Origin: Phytophthora colocasiae
Lineage: Eukaryota > Oomycota > Peronosporomycetes > Peronosporales > Peronosporaceae
NCBI GenBank assembly: GCA_018806915.1
Contig: JAGKQI010000061.1
Coordinates: forward strand, 744,001 to 808,000
DNA length: 64,000 nt
Direction of reading: 5' to 3'
Within the stretch, counting starts at the first letter, position 1. Every line of letters begins with the position of its first letter. Positions 1-9,249 of the stretch are shown in pieces. The notes beneath the pieces were generated by a model. It was given only the letters and a program-made list of their open reading frames with translations, was not told the origin of the DNA and searched no databases. The translations under genes were made by a program, and so were the position numbers.

Positions 1-434
1 AAAAACTTCGTCGTCGATTGATGGCCATCAATTTCACCTCCAACCAATTTGCTGCATGCACGGCACCAAGGCAAGTGTAGAATAGCGATTCGACAAGCAA
101 GTTGCGCTACTGTCCATGGTAGTTCGTGGTGTTTCCAACACCCGTGGGACTGCACCACCTACTGGTTCAGTCTGAACGGCAAACTCCAGTTCTGCGTCAT
201 TATCCGTGTAGTAGTAGTTCCGCACGTTCACCTCGACGCACAATAGAGTTGATGTTTGGTGCTGCAACAGTGCATCCAGCACCTGTCCACCGAAATGCTT
301 TGCCAGATAAGGTGCCCGCTGCAATGCCTCGTCTCTTTTGATGAGATACTTGTATCGCCGGGATGAACGTGAACGGACGCGGCAAGACACGCAGCACTGG
401 CATAAGCATCTTCAGCTGACGTCGATTTGCCCGA
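1..434. other. Unrecognised flank left of the hAT element
   Basis: This is the sequence into which the hAT element at 435 inserted; its continuation resumes at 3317. Minus-strand open frames exist (for example 34-390), but none resembles a family I recognise, and all are short and overlap frames on the other strand. It could be an old repeat fragment or the 3' part of a gene that begins beyond the window. Confidence 0.3.
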
Positions 435-579
435 CAGGGGTCTCCAAAAATGTATTGTTATTGAAAAAGGGGTATTATTGTAGGGGGACAATAAGGGAGG
501 GAGCGGCCATCTCAATATTTGGCACTTACGCAATTATTGAAAAGGGGTCTCTATCTACTTCTTCCAGATTAAGAACTAC

Positions 580-2479
580 GGGCCTGTTCTGCAGACACGT
601 ATTATGGCTGATCGGGCCTCTTTCAGATGGTATTATTGGTTTGGCTGATTTTCCGATAATCTGTCGTGTTCTGCATGCACCAGACATCTAAATACATGCC
701 CTCATTTGGATTATCTCACCAGCCCGAATTCCGGCGTATAGATGATCAGCCAAACTGGTTGTCAGTGGTCACCTTTAAAAGCAAATTCATTGATGGGTCA
801 TTGATGGGGAATGGTTTTGAACCTAGCTAGATAACTACCTCACCGTGGCGCTCCGCCAACTCCATCAAGTAGTCTCGCCACATGTCTTCCGCGATTTTGT
901 CTCGATAGGTCGCCATCGTCTCACTATCAGGCTCATGATTGCTGGCTGCTGGTATGGTTGTAGATGCAGGAAGGTTGTCAATGTAGTCTTCGCTTGGCAG
1001 CTCCGAATCTGCATAACCGTCCCGATGCATGCGAATGAAGTTGTGGATGACGAATGCTGCTTGGACGAGACCCACTTGTTTGTCCATAGAGTATGATGTC
1101 ATCCTCGACAAGATAGGAAACTTGTTTTTTATCAAGCCGTACGTCCTCTTAATGACATTTCGGAGTGATGAATGGCGCAAGTTGAATAGCTCTTCTTTGT
1201 TTTGTGGTCTCAGTGTTCCTTCGCCGAACTCTTTCAGATGATATCGAGTGCCGCGGTACGGAGTCAACGTGTAGCTGTTTAGAGCATATCCAGCATCACC
1301 TAGATAATATTTTCCTGTTAACAACGACAAAAAAACATTCGTTAGCTGCTCTCGTTCGCCAGCTCAAGTATACAAGGATACTTCACAAGTACCTTTTGGA
1401 ATGGTGAAGCTGTTTTTAATGGCATCCTTCAACACACGGCCGTCATGAGCAGATCCTTCCCAACCTGGTAGCAAGTATACAAACTTCATCTCAAAGTCAC
1501 AAGCGCCCAGAACATTCTGAGAGCAAAACCCCTTTCGATTTCTGAATCGGGCCGCCACTTTTGCCGGCGGCACTGCAGGAATATGAGTACCATCCAGAGC
1601 TCCGATGCAGTTTTTGAAGTAGGGAAAAAACTTCCGCTCGTCTCGAACTCTTGACGGTGTTGAAGGCGCCGGAGGCACGATGAAATCGTGATATATCGTC
1701 TTAACGGCAGCAATTACCTCTCGAACCGTCTTTGTTATAAGCCCTGGTCCGTGTTGAAATCGCTCTTGCGCGTCCGGTTCGTTTTGCCCGTCAACACGAA
1801 CAAAAAAATCAGAAGTTTCTCCCCGCTGCAGATTTTAGGTGTGACTGAGATGCATCCTGTACGATCCAGCGTTTGAAGAAGAATCTTGAAGGTGTTTTGC
1901 TCCATTCGCGCGATTTCGTAGAAACGAAGAGGATGCCCTTCGAGTAGCTCCTTGTAGTACTCAGCGCCGGACAATACCGAAGTCCGGCACGGTTGCTTCG
2001 CATAGTACGCTAGCAAGTAGTCGTGAAGGATAGGTAAGAAGCCTATCACTTGGCCACCGTACTGCACCCCACCGTCGCTACTATCACTCCAATATCCTTG
2101 ATCATGACTAGCCAAATCACCCATGGGTATAAACCCAAGGGAAACAGAAAATGTTGCTACATCTTTAGTTTTTAGAGACAAAACTGCAATCACCAGATGA
2201 AACCAACTAACTTGTCGCTGGCCATTCAAGCATTGCCAACTGTACCATTAGAAACACATCTGTAGAAGCCTTCAATTGTGGATTTCATTCGTGGCGAGCT
2301 ATACCGCAAGCGCTAGCCAGGTGAAGTGACTGCATGGCAGTGCGCTTTAGATTACAGCTGATCGTCCGCTAGACGTGTTCTGCAGCAGAAAAAGATTATG
2401 CAAAAATCAGCCAAACGGTTCTGCTTGTGATTATTTTGCCATCAGCCTTATTGATAAGGCTGATCTGCAGAACAGGCCC
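580..2479 (-). mobile_element. PIF/Harbinger DNA transposon nested in the hAT element
   Basis: The left end begins GGGCCTGTTCTGCAG and the right end is its exact reverse complement. Similarity continues inward, with GTTTGGCTGATTTT and GTGTTCTGC blocks in matching order on both ends. The flanking TAC at 577-579 and 2480-2482 is a 3-bp target-site duplication, the size known for PIF/Harbinger (usually TWA, so TAC is slightly unusual). The 1900-bp element encodes a DDE transposase on the minus strand. I saw no second Myb/SANT ORF, which many autonomous Harbinger elements carry. Confidence 0.9.
827..2229 (-). pseudogene. Harbinger transposase (DDE_Tnp_4), frameshifted
   Basis: Three minus-strand frames together give a Harbinger transposase. 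The N-terminal part (2229 to about 1790) has the helical region around LLIFLFVLTG. The catalytic part (about 1790-1393) contains IGALDGTHIPA and a PGWEGSAHDGRVL block. The C-terminal part (1314-827) contains KYYLGDAGY and a region resembling NKFPILSR. The last two join across a GT-AG intron (1315-1392) that keeps frame (IPKG/KYYLGD). Around 1785-1795 the frame changes without plausible splice sites; the second frame extends upstream through ERFQHGPGLITK, so one base appears to be missing. As written the product is broken. Confidence 0.8.
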
Positions 2480-2486
2480 TACGGTT

Positions 2487-3029
2487 TTAGAGATCTGCTT
2501 CTTCTTCGTTGTCGTCCTCAACTGCGCGTTTCACGGCGTTCGAAATCACTTCGTCCGTCACTAAGTCCCAGTTCATCTTCAGGTAAAGTAAGGTCTCGAG
2601 CGTCTCATGACTGATGCTTTTCCGAAGATACCCCAGCATGCACTTAATCTTGGAGAAAAGACGCTCTACTTGTACCGAAGTGGCTGGCAGCCACGTGAGA
2701 TCCGAGTATATTGATGCCTCCTTTACGCGCATTGCAGCTCGAATGTTGATCGACTCCATCACCACAAGTTTCATCCAACCATGCGTAGTACGGGAGTCCT
2801 TATCGACAAACATGTCCATAGTGACGGGGATTCGTTGTCGAACGCAACGCTCCAGCACTCGCTCATAGTCTGGGTGGCGCAGATGCGAGATGAGGTTATG
2901 ATAGCCGCGACTTCGGTCCTGAAAGATGAAGGTGTTGCATCCGTTGCAGGTTCTTCCTCCGCTTGTTTGGTCTCGATACATCAACGAACAGATCTCCTTG
3001 TTCGAGAGACCAGGGTCTAAGGTAGCCAT
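2487..3029 (-). CDS. BED zinc finger fused to hAT dimerisation domain
   Basis: This is a 180-aa ORF starting at MATLDPGLSN; the open frame extends further upstream to 3137 without better support. Near residue 25 there is a BED-type finger (C-x2-C, later H-x4-H in HNLISHLRH). After about 30 residues it continues directly into a hATC dimerisation domain with the hallmark SVQVERLFSKIK and LYLKMNWDLV. The RNase H-like catalytic domain that normally separates these two parts is absent, so it cannot be an active transposase. It could be a DNA-binding or dimerising derivative, or simply a remnant. It is the only coding content of the hAT element apart from the nested Harbinger element. Confidence 0.7.
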   Translation of the reverse strand: MATLDPGLSNKEICSLMYRDQTSGGRTCNGCNTFIFQDRSRGYHNLISHLRHPDYERVLERCVRQRIPVTMDMFVDKDSRTTHGWMKLVVMESINIRAAMRVKEASIYSDLTWLPATSVQVERLFSKIKCMLGYLRKSISHETLETLLYLKMNWDLVTDEVISNAVKRAVEDDNEEEADL

Positions 3030-3316
3030 GGATGACGAGGGTGAACAAGTTGAGTAGAAGAGTGTTGGACTTGGTTCGCAAAATCGGAAATGCCAGCATG
3101 AGAGTGGCTGTGGTCCCCGGCACGGTATAACGCCCACCGGGAGAGGTTTCGAGGCTGCTTTACTCCTCGACTCTTACCGGATCTTTATAGTATCTTATAA
3201 GTTGAAGTTGACAATAATATTGTCAATTAAGGGTACGTTCATCAATAAGGGATTGAGACGCCTCCAGCCCCGTCAATCCCTAATCCCTACTTATTTGGAG
3301 AGCCCTGTTTGCCCGA

Positions 3317-3771
3317 GGGGTTCATGCCCACTACAAGCATTGCATGTAAGCTCAAAGTCACCACTGACCATCCAAGTCCATTCCTATCTTATCACTAGAT
3401 GTTCATCGGCCTTGCCATACATACTGCTGGCAAAAATGAGCACATGAGCCAACTCGTCCGAGTCGAGTGCATAAAAGGCAACTTCAACTTCAGGGGATGG
3501 ATAGGCCTCCAGCGCTTGCGTTCCAGTGATCCCCAGTATTGCTTGCCCACTGCACTCTGCTCGGTTGCGTGCCGATGCAACCGCGAGGCGACGCCCTCCG
3601 ACAGCTCCATCGTCAACGCCCCCCGCCACCTGCGCTGTGCCACCACTCTTCGCATCGCAATGATGCTTGCTTACTTGCTTGCCAACACCCTCACTTCCCA
3701 ATTTCCTCCGCAGAAATCTCGAGCACCTCGCCGTCTTCTCAACCACCGCTACCCTCTACTCCAACCGCAAC
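3317..3771 (+). other. Upstream region of aquaglyceroporin copy 1
   Basis: This covers 455 bp between the hAT target-site duplication and the ATG at 3772. Open frames on both strands overlap one another and show no recognisable domain. The sequence near 3709 (CCCAATTTCCTCCGCAG) is pyrimidine-rich and may lie in the 5' UTR. No clear TATA box was seen. Confidence 0.3.
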
Positions 3772-4670
3772 ATGTCCGCAGACGGCTACGCTGTGAATGA
3801 CAAGGGAGACGCCTACGTCAACCTAGAAGCCCATGACGACACGGATGCCGGCTCCATCAACAACATCGCCGCCGACGTCCCAGGCCAGGTCAAGAGCCTC
3901 TTCACCAGACAACTCATGGCCGAGTTCTTCGGTACCTTCATCATGGTTTCCTTCGGACTCGGCGCCACGGCGCAGATCACGCTCAGTTCCGGCACCGCCG
4001 ATACCTTCATCACCGTGGCCATCACGTGGGGCGTCGCCTACTTCCTCGGCATCAGTGTGGCCGGTGGAGTCAGCGGTGGCCACTTGAACCCCACTGTGAC
4101 GGTGGCGGTCGCGGCGCTCGGCATGCTACCGTGGAAGAAGGTGCCGTTCTACTTCCTCGTGCAGCTCCTCGCGTCCTACATCGCCGCGCTGGTCGTCTAC
4201 ATCCTGTACCGACCCATGCTCAACATCGTCGACCCGACCGCACGGCGACCAACGCCATCTTCGCCACGTACCCACTCGCCAACGTGGGCAACTTCACGTG
4301 CTTCCTCACCGAGTTCTTCGCCGCGGCGGTGCTGGTCGTGGGCTTCCTGGCCGTGCAGGACCAGCACAACCGCCCGATCGGCCGCGCCGCCGTCCCGCCC
4401 GCCATCGGCTTCATCGTCAGCGCCATCGCCATGGCCTTCGGTATGAACACGGGTCTGGCCATCAACGCCGCTCGCGACCTGGGTCCACGCCTGCTCATGT
4501 GGACGGTCGGCTTCGGCTCGCGCGTATTCTCGCTCAACCACTACTACTTCTGGATCCCGCTCGTGGCGCCGATTCTCGGTGGCGCGGTCGGTGGCATCGC
4601 GTACGAAGGTTTGGTAGGCTACCACCACCCCACCCGCTCGCACGGCCCCTACCCGGAGTTCCGTTACTAA
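3772..4670 (+). CDS. Aquaglyceroporin-like MIP channel, copy 1 (one frameshift)
   Basis: MIP-family membrane channel for water or small solutes such as glycerol. The start MSADGYAVND is chosen by alignment with the paralogue at 25447-26355; the frame is open further upstream. The first part (to about 4235) has LMAEFFGTFIMVSFGLG (helix 1) and the loop-B box HLNPTVTV. The second part (from about 4236, different frame) has the loop-E box NAARDLGPR and ends SHGPYPEFRY. Both boxes deviate from canonical NPA (NPT and NAA). The Asp after loop E is typical of glyceroporins. At GTCGACCCGACCGC one G is missing compared with the paralogue (VDPDRT), shifting the frame. This is either a recent lesion or a sequencing error; about 300 residues if the frame is continuous. 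Confidence 0.8.
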
Positions 4671-4744
4671 GCAACTTTCGTTTAGTGCATGTCGCTGCGC
4701 AATGGATCTACGTTTTTGTCTCGAAAAGATTTCACTAGTGCTGA
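4671..4744. other. Short spacer between convergent gene ends
   Basis: A 74-bp gap separates the stop of aquaglyceroporin copy 1 (plus strand) from the stop of the ABC transporter (minus strand). The two genes are tail to tail. Confidence 0.5.
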
Positions 4745-4935
4745 TTATCTCTTCTGGTGGTTGATGTAGCGAAGCGCCAGCAACGACAGCACGCGGAACA
4801 CAAGCAAAAACACGAAGACGTAGCCAAAGTTGCTCCAAATGTCGTCGTGCCTCATGTTGAACACTTGCTCCACATATCCCTTGACCGTGATATGGCCGAT
4901 AGACAGCGGTGTACTCTTCAACGGCTGACAACCGA
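4745..4935 (-). pseudogene. ABCG/PDR transporter, C-terminal fragment
   Basis: On the minus strand this stretch encodes the last about 63 residues of a PDR-type ABC transporter. It contains VKGYVEQVFNMRHDDIWSNF, a final membrane helix (YVFVFLLVFRVLSLLALRYI) and the end NHQKR followed by TAA. It is separated from the rest of the gene by the gypsy element at 4936-18158. Joining at one copy of the 5-bp duplication (ACCGA) gives an uninterrupted frame (ELG/CQPLKSTP), so the element inserted into an exon. Confidence 0.9.
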
Positions 4936-5211
4936 TATAATGACGGAGCACTAGTTCAGATGAAGTTTTGTGTATTGTGCAAAATGCAGAGTGAGAAACT
5001 TCGACACGGAGGTGTTGCTGAACACGACGTCCTTCGAAGTCCTTTGTTGGTTCACGAAGTCCTTGGCATTCTTCAAGAAGGGAACATACAAGGGTTGCGA
5101 TTAGGCTGTTTGTCAACAGGGGCCACGGCCGCACTGTAAGGATTGTAAGTCCTTGAGCACCACAACTTGTAGATAGACGACATTCTTCAGCGATGGTCTC
5201 CGAACATTACA
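4936..5211 (-). repeat. 3' LTR of the outer gypsy element
   Basis: A 276-bp LTR that on the minus strand starts TGTAATGTTCGG and ends CATTATA, so the short terminal inverted repeat is TRTAATG. It appears identical to the copy at 17883-18158. Confidence 0.93.
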
Positions 5212-5223
5212 TCCTCCCAGGAC

Positions 5224-6586
5224 TTACCTACGTCTGCGGCTCGTCGATGCTTGACCCTGAAGACGCTCCTTCAGCCTCTCAAGCAAGTCACCCCAATGAC
5301 TAACATGGTTGATGTCTTCCTCAAATTCCCATGAATTCTCACTATCAGGAAGGGCCACCCACGAGCAGAGATACTGAAGTCGTCCACGTCGACGCCGTTT
5401 ATCGATCAGTTCCCGAATAACGTACACTCGTTCACCTTCGGAATCGTACATTCGAGGTGCACTCTTAGTGATCTGCCTCCCTCGAAATATTTCAGGAACG
5501 TCTAGCGAGAGTTTGAGCTGGTCCACGTTGAATGTTGCATGTCTCCCACGGGCGACGTATCGATAAGGCAGAGCCACTCGGTACGCGTTCTCACCAATAC
5601 GCTGCTCGACCGAAAATGGTCCATACCACTTAGGAAGTAGCTTGTTGCATGCAGGATCTCGCTCAGGATCATAGTCAGGTTGCCCAAGCTCACTGCTGAG
5701 GACACGCGCGTCCACGTAGACTAGGTCGCCAATCTCAAAGGAAACTTGCTGGCGTCCACGGTTGTAGTATCTGGCTTGGCGTTCTTGGGCTAACTTCAAA
5801 TTGCGCTGGGCTAGCTCGATCGTTTCTTGCCGAGACCGTGTTAGATTGGCTGCCGAGCTTTCCGCAGTTAGCTGAGTCTGTAAAACGATTGGCGAACGGG
5901 GCTTTCGGCCGCTGTCTACTTCAAATGGAGATACTCGTGTTGAAGTTGACACTAAAGTTGCATGGGCGTATTCCACCGTCGGTAGCATCTTGAGCCAGTT
6001 GTCACCATAATGTGAGACCACACAGCGAAGACTGTCTTCGAGTGTCCGAATTTGCCGCTCGCTACGACCATCAGCTTGAGCTCTCTTAGACACGGTCATA
6101 CGTTGCTTCACTTGCGTAATCGACATCAGCTCGCACCAAAATTCACTCGTAAATCTCGGATCTCGGTCCGAAACGATAGACTCCGGAAGCGAGTAGTAGC
6201 GCACCACGTTATCGAAAAACAACTGCGCCGTAGTTTTAGCGTCCACATCCTTCGTTGTTGGAATATAACATGGCCGGTTGGAGAGTCTGCACACCACTAC
6301 GTAAATTGCGTCGAACCCTTCACTCTTAGGCAGTGCTGTGACAAAATCCATGGTGACATGCTGCCAGCACTGGTTAGGAATTGGAAGTGACTGCAATAGT
6401 CCCTTGCGCCGTCGAGATCCTGACTTATGGCGCACGCATGCCTCACATGTAGCAATGTACTGCGAAATGTGCTCTCGCATCCCTGGCCACCAGAAATATT
6501 GACGCATGGCAACCATTGTGCGTTCAACTCCAGGGTGCGAGACAACCGATGCATCGTGAAAGTCATGCATCAAGCGAAGCAGTATG
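5224..6586 (-). CDS. Gypsy integrase and chromodomain (outer element)
   Basis: This is the 3' part of the outer element's pol, about 450 residues. In order it has the HHCC zinc-binding region (HPGVERTM, then CEACVRHK), the integrase catalytic core ([23 protein letters not shown]; the expected third acidic residue lies near DGRSERQ), a C-terminal SH3-like region (YGPFSVEQRIGENAYRVALP) and a chromodomain (YVIRELIDKRRRRGRLQYL, NSWEFEEDINH). It is open throughout. The 5' side is cut at 6591 by the nested gypsy element; joining across one GTGTC copy restores the frame with the RNase H end at 14507 (PQVDTILLRLMHDFH). Confidence 0.9.
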
Positions 6587-6591
6587 GTGTC

Positions 6592-7003
6592 TGTAACGGG
6601 GTTACACGGCGCTGCGCGCCTTGGCTACAATAGGTGTGGTATACACCATCCAGGTCACAAGTCACAGATCCGTGTACAACACATAGTGTTTCTCACACGT
6701 CACACATGTAGCCAGTTGCTGGCTGTTAGCTCAGAGCCACACATTACATTTGATTAGGATTTAGTATGTTAGATACTAAATCCGTTACATTCAGGATTAG
6801 GGCAATAAAATAAATAAAAATCAGTTTGCATTTTACATAATTAGTGTTAGTTCCTTTATTATAGGGACACTGATTGTGAGAGTCCCGTATTTAGTGGACT
6901 ACTTGGTTCTTGTATAGAACCGAAGGCTAGTGCCTTGCAAGCAGGACTCTACGAGTCAACCCAACTTCCTCTGTGCCGTGCACACCTACGCAGCCCCGCT
7001 GCA
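6592..7003 (+). repeat. 5' LTR of the inner gypsy element
   Basis: A 412-bp LTR. Compared with the 3' copy it lacks AGCC near 6620, has AC extra just after, lacks single bases near 6655-6660, and has one extra CA near 6740. I found no base substitution by eye. Confidence 0.9.
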
Positions 7004-7005
7004 TC

Positions 7006-7017
7006 TGGTAGCACTTG
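7006..7017 (+). promoter_or_regulatory. Primer binding site of the inner gypsy element
   Basis: TGGTAGCACTTG lies two bases after the 5' LTR, beginning with TGG, the complement of a tRNA CCA end. The same 12 bases with the same 2-base spacer occur in the outer element (reverse strand, 17869-17880). The tRNA used was not identified. Confidence 0.75.
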
Positions 7018-7060
7018 TAGTCAATCCAACTCCTGAGTTGAAGACTGTTTCTCTGTGAGA

Positions 7061-8029
7061 ATGGAGCCAGAAGCATACGCTCACTTGACTCGAGTCAGCG
7101 GGACACGCTTAACAAGCTTACGTCCTTGCTGGGCCCTGAAGGTATGGAGCACCTTGCGTCTCAAGGGCCGGAGGCCGTCAACGCGCGCCTGGAGGCATTT
7201 GCCTCGTACGAGAACGCTCTCGTTGAGCACATTCAGCGGAATGTAAAAGGAGTTAATCCCGCTCCGAGAGCTAAGCCCGTCACGCTCAGCGTGAAGACCT
7301 TTCACGGGCACGAAGGAGAGAACCTCCTATTGTGGACCCGAGAGGTCGAGATGGCCATGGGGGCCGCTATGCTCCAGTTGGAAGGCCAACGCGTGGCGTT
7401 CGCCATCTCTAAGCTCGAAGGTCGAGCACGAGAATGGGCCTTGACGTCTGGGATGTCGGTAGAAATGGCCTTCCCCACTTGGGGTGAGCTTAAGGCCAAA
7501 CTTACGCAAATATTTGCTCCACCTAACCAGGCGTATCGCGTGCGGTCACGCTTCCTCGCTTGCCGACAGGCAGAAGGACCTGGTGGACTATGTCCAAGAG
7601 CTGCGCACGCTCATTGCCGGCATGGCTGCCGATCCTCTACCTGAGGTGGTCACTGTGACTATCTTCATGGAAGGTCTGAGAGCTGGCGTGGCCAGGACGG
7701 AGGCATTCCGTCAGAATCCTCGCACCTTCGAGGACGCTGTTAGCGTGGCATTGAATGCTGAACACAACTTTAAGTTGTCGAGGGTCGGTGCTAATAGGCA
7801 CAGGGTCCGGGGACCCGAACCCATGGACCTCAGCTATGCTGAAGATGAAGTAGCCGAGCTACGAGCTGCGGTGCAGCGTATGAGCACTCGTCGGTGCTAC
7901 ACGTGTGGTAGTCCCACACACCTGAGGCCCAACTGCCCTCTGCGCAAAGAGCGCGCCGGCCAGAATGGCCGCAACCCTGTCGCAGGTCCCGCTTTGGGCT
8001 CTGCCCAGGGAAACGACGGCTCCCAGTAG
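7061..8029 (+). pseudogene. Inner gypsy gag (capsid and zinc knuckle), frameshifted
   Basis: It begins [15 protein letters not shown] at 7061, changes frame near 7115, continues as a gag capsid region ([40 protein letters not shown]), and changes frame again near 7565. The final frame covers the capsid C-terminus (MEGLRAGVARTEAFR) and a CCHC zinc knuckle (CYTCGSPTHLRPNC), ending at 8029. The breaks look like single-base indels; see the finding on indel-only differences. Confidence 0.8.
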
Positions 8030-8119
8030 ACGCGGGGCGGTCTACTGGGGAAGAACTGAGTTCTGCAGTGCGTGAGAGGCACTGGGGCTCAGCCCCGAAG
8101 AGCTCCGTGCTCTTGAACA

Positions 8120-8520
8120 CGGAACGTGTATGAGCAAGCAGGGCTTGCTGGTCGTCCATGTGGACGTGAAGGGCTTCGAGAAGCCGTGGATCGTGTTGAT
8201 CGATTCCAGGAGCGTCTGGCAACTACGTCAGACGCTCCACCGTTGAGGGTAGTCAGCAATATGCTGAGGCGCTTCGAGCGCGAAGAGGTGACACCGTCAC
8301 TGTCCGTCTAGCGACGGGCGTCCGTGTCACGGCAGCCAAGGTCCCGATGACCTACGGCTGGGAAGTTCCTGGCAGACTTCGACAGCGTGGAACGCTGCTT
8401 GGTCTTGGACTCGATTCGAGGTACGACCTCATCCTTGGTATGGCGTGGCTGGAGCGCCACGAGCCATGGATCGACTGGAGGTCGAAGACGCTTAGGTGCT
8501 ACGCACTTCTCTCCTAGTGG
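8120..8520 (+). pseudogene. Inner gypsy aspartic protease, frameshifted
   Basis: Around 8190-8230 the sequence encodes a retropepsin active site. GATTCCAGGAGCGTCTGGC would read DSGASG if one A were absent; as written the frame shifts inside the motif. The preceding segment reads VVHVDVKGFEKPWIVLIDS. The downstream protease body is scattered over two frames (for example LATGVRVTAAKVPMTYG from about 8313). Confidence 0.6.
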
Positions 8521-8790
8521 AGCTTTGGCGAGTCATGAACCCACCTCTGCTAGGAAGCAGAAGCGCTATTGGCGCGAGCATCGAGCCGAGTCGGCAATGA
8601 TGCTGGAAGTCGGTGTGTCCGAGGTTAGTGGACAGCACCGAGTGCGAGGATCGCAGCCCTGTTGAGCGCATAGCGCTGGTTGGCAGTGAGTCAACGTGTG
8701 GGCAAAGCTCACGTAACCCGAGTGACGCCGGTCATGGACCGTCACTGGATGCCGATGGCATCGGGCCTTACCAGGCCGTGAACTGTGGGG

Positions 8791-8998
8791 CGGCACGTAC
8801 TCCGTCGAGTGATACTGGTCGTGGACCAAGTCGATCGCTGAGTGTCTCTGACACTGGACCTGTTACGGTCATTGATTGTGCAGCGGCACGTACTCCGCTG
8901 AGCGGCATCGGTCGTCGACCGAGTGGATCGCTGAATGTCCCTGACACTGGGCCGAGAGAGGCCGAAACGTGCGACGGCACGTACTCCGTCGAGTAAGA
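8791..8998 (+). repeat. Tandem repeat of about 92 bp within the inner element
   Basis: The start CGGCACGTACTCCG recurs at 8791, 8884 and 8975, with similar sequence between (GATCGCTGA, TGACACTGG blocks). That gives about two full units plus a partial one between protease and reverse transcriptase. A more divergent unit may precede at about 8700. It probably encodes a variable linker. Confidence 0.7.
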
Positions 8999-9249
8999 CG
9001 ATCTTCGGCTAGGCGAAGACGTCGTAAGGCCCTTCGGGCGAGACGCTCTGCGTCTGAGTCATCCGTGACGTCAAGTGCCGACGCACCGGAGGGCTGTGGG
9101 CAGCTATACACTCTGGTTGATGGAGTGGGCGGTAGTGCCGAAGGCAGTGTCCTGCTGGACGACTTGCCAAGTGTTGACAAGCTCCTTGAGCTAGAAGAGA
9201 TGTCCTTCGCCGACTTTGGCGATGCCTTGAAGGCTGGCGAATTCGCCGA

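Larger units (their letters stand above)
435..3307 (-). mobile_element. hAT-family DNA transposon, internally deleted
   Basis: The left end reads CAGGGGTCTCCAAAA and the reverse complement of the right end reads CAGGGCTCTCCAAAT, a typical hAT-style terminal inverted repeat. The flanks share TTTGCCCGA (426-434 and 3308-3316), an 8-9 bp target-site duplication as expected for hAT elements. Without the nested Harbinger element (580-2479 plus its TSD copy) only about 970 bp remain. The remaining minus-strand ORF joins a BED finger directly to a hAT C-terminal dimerisation domain, so most of the catalytic region is missing. The element is therefore probably non-autonomous. Confidence 0.85.

Noticed and set aside
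34..533. Minus-strand open frames at the left edge as a real gene
   Set aside because: They overlap in several frames, one runs across the hAT boundary at 435, and none shows a recognisable domain.
3384..3746. Minus-strand ORF overlapping the aquaglyceroporin 5' region
   Set aside because: It is a GC-rich shadow of the 5' UTR and start of the channel gene.
4197..4931. 244-aa minus-strand ORF across the aquaglyceroporin and ABC ends
   Set aside because: It is antisense to the channel coding sequence, with composition expected of a shadow frame.
8791..8998. CRISPR-like array
   Set aside because: The units are contiguous imperfect tandem repeats inside a retrotransposon coding region, without unique spacers.
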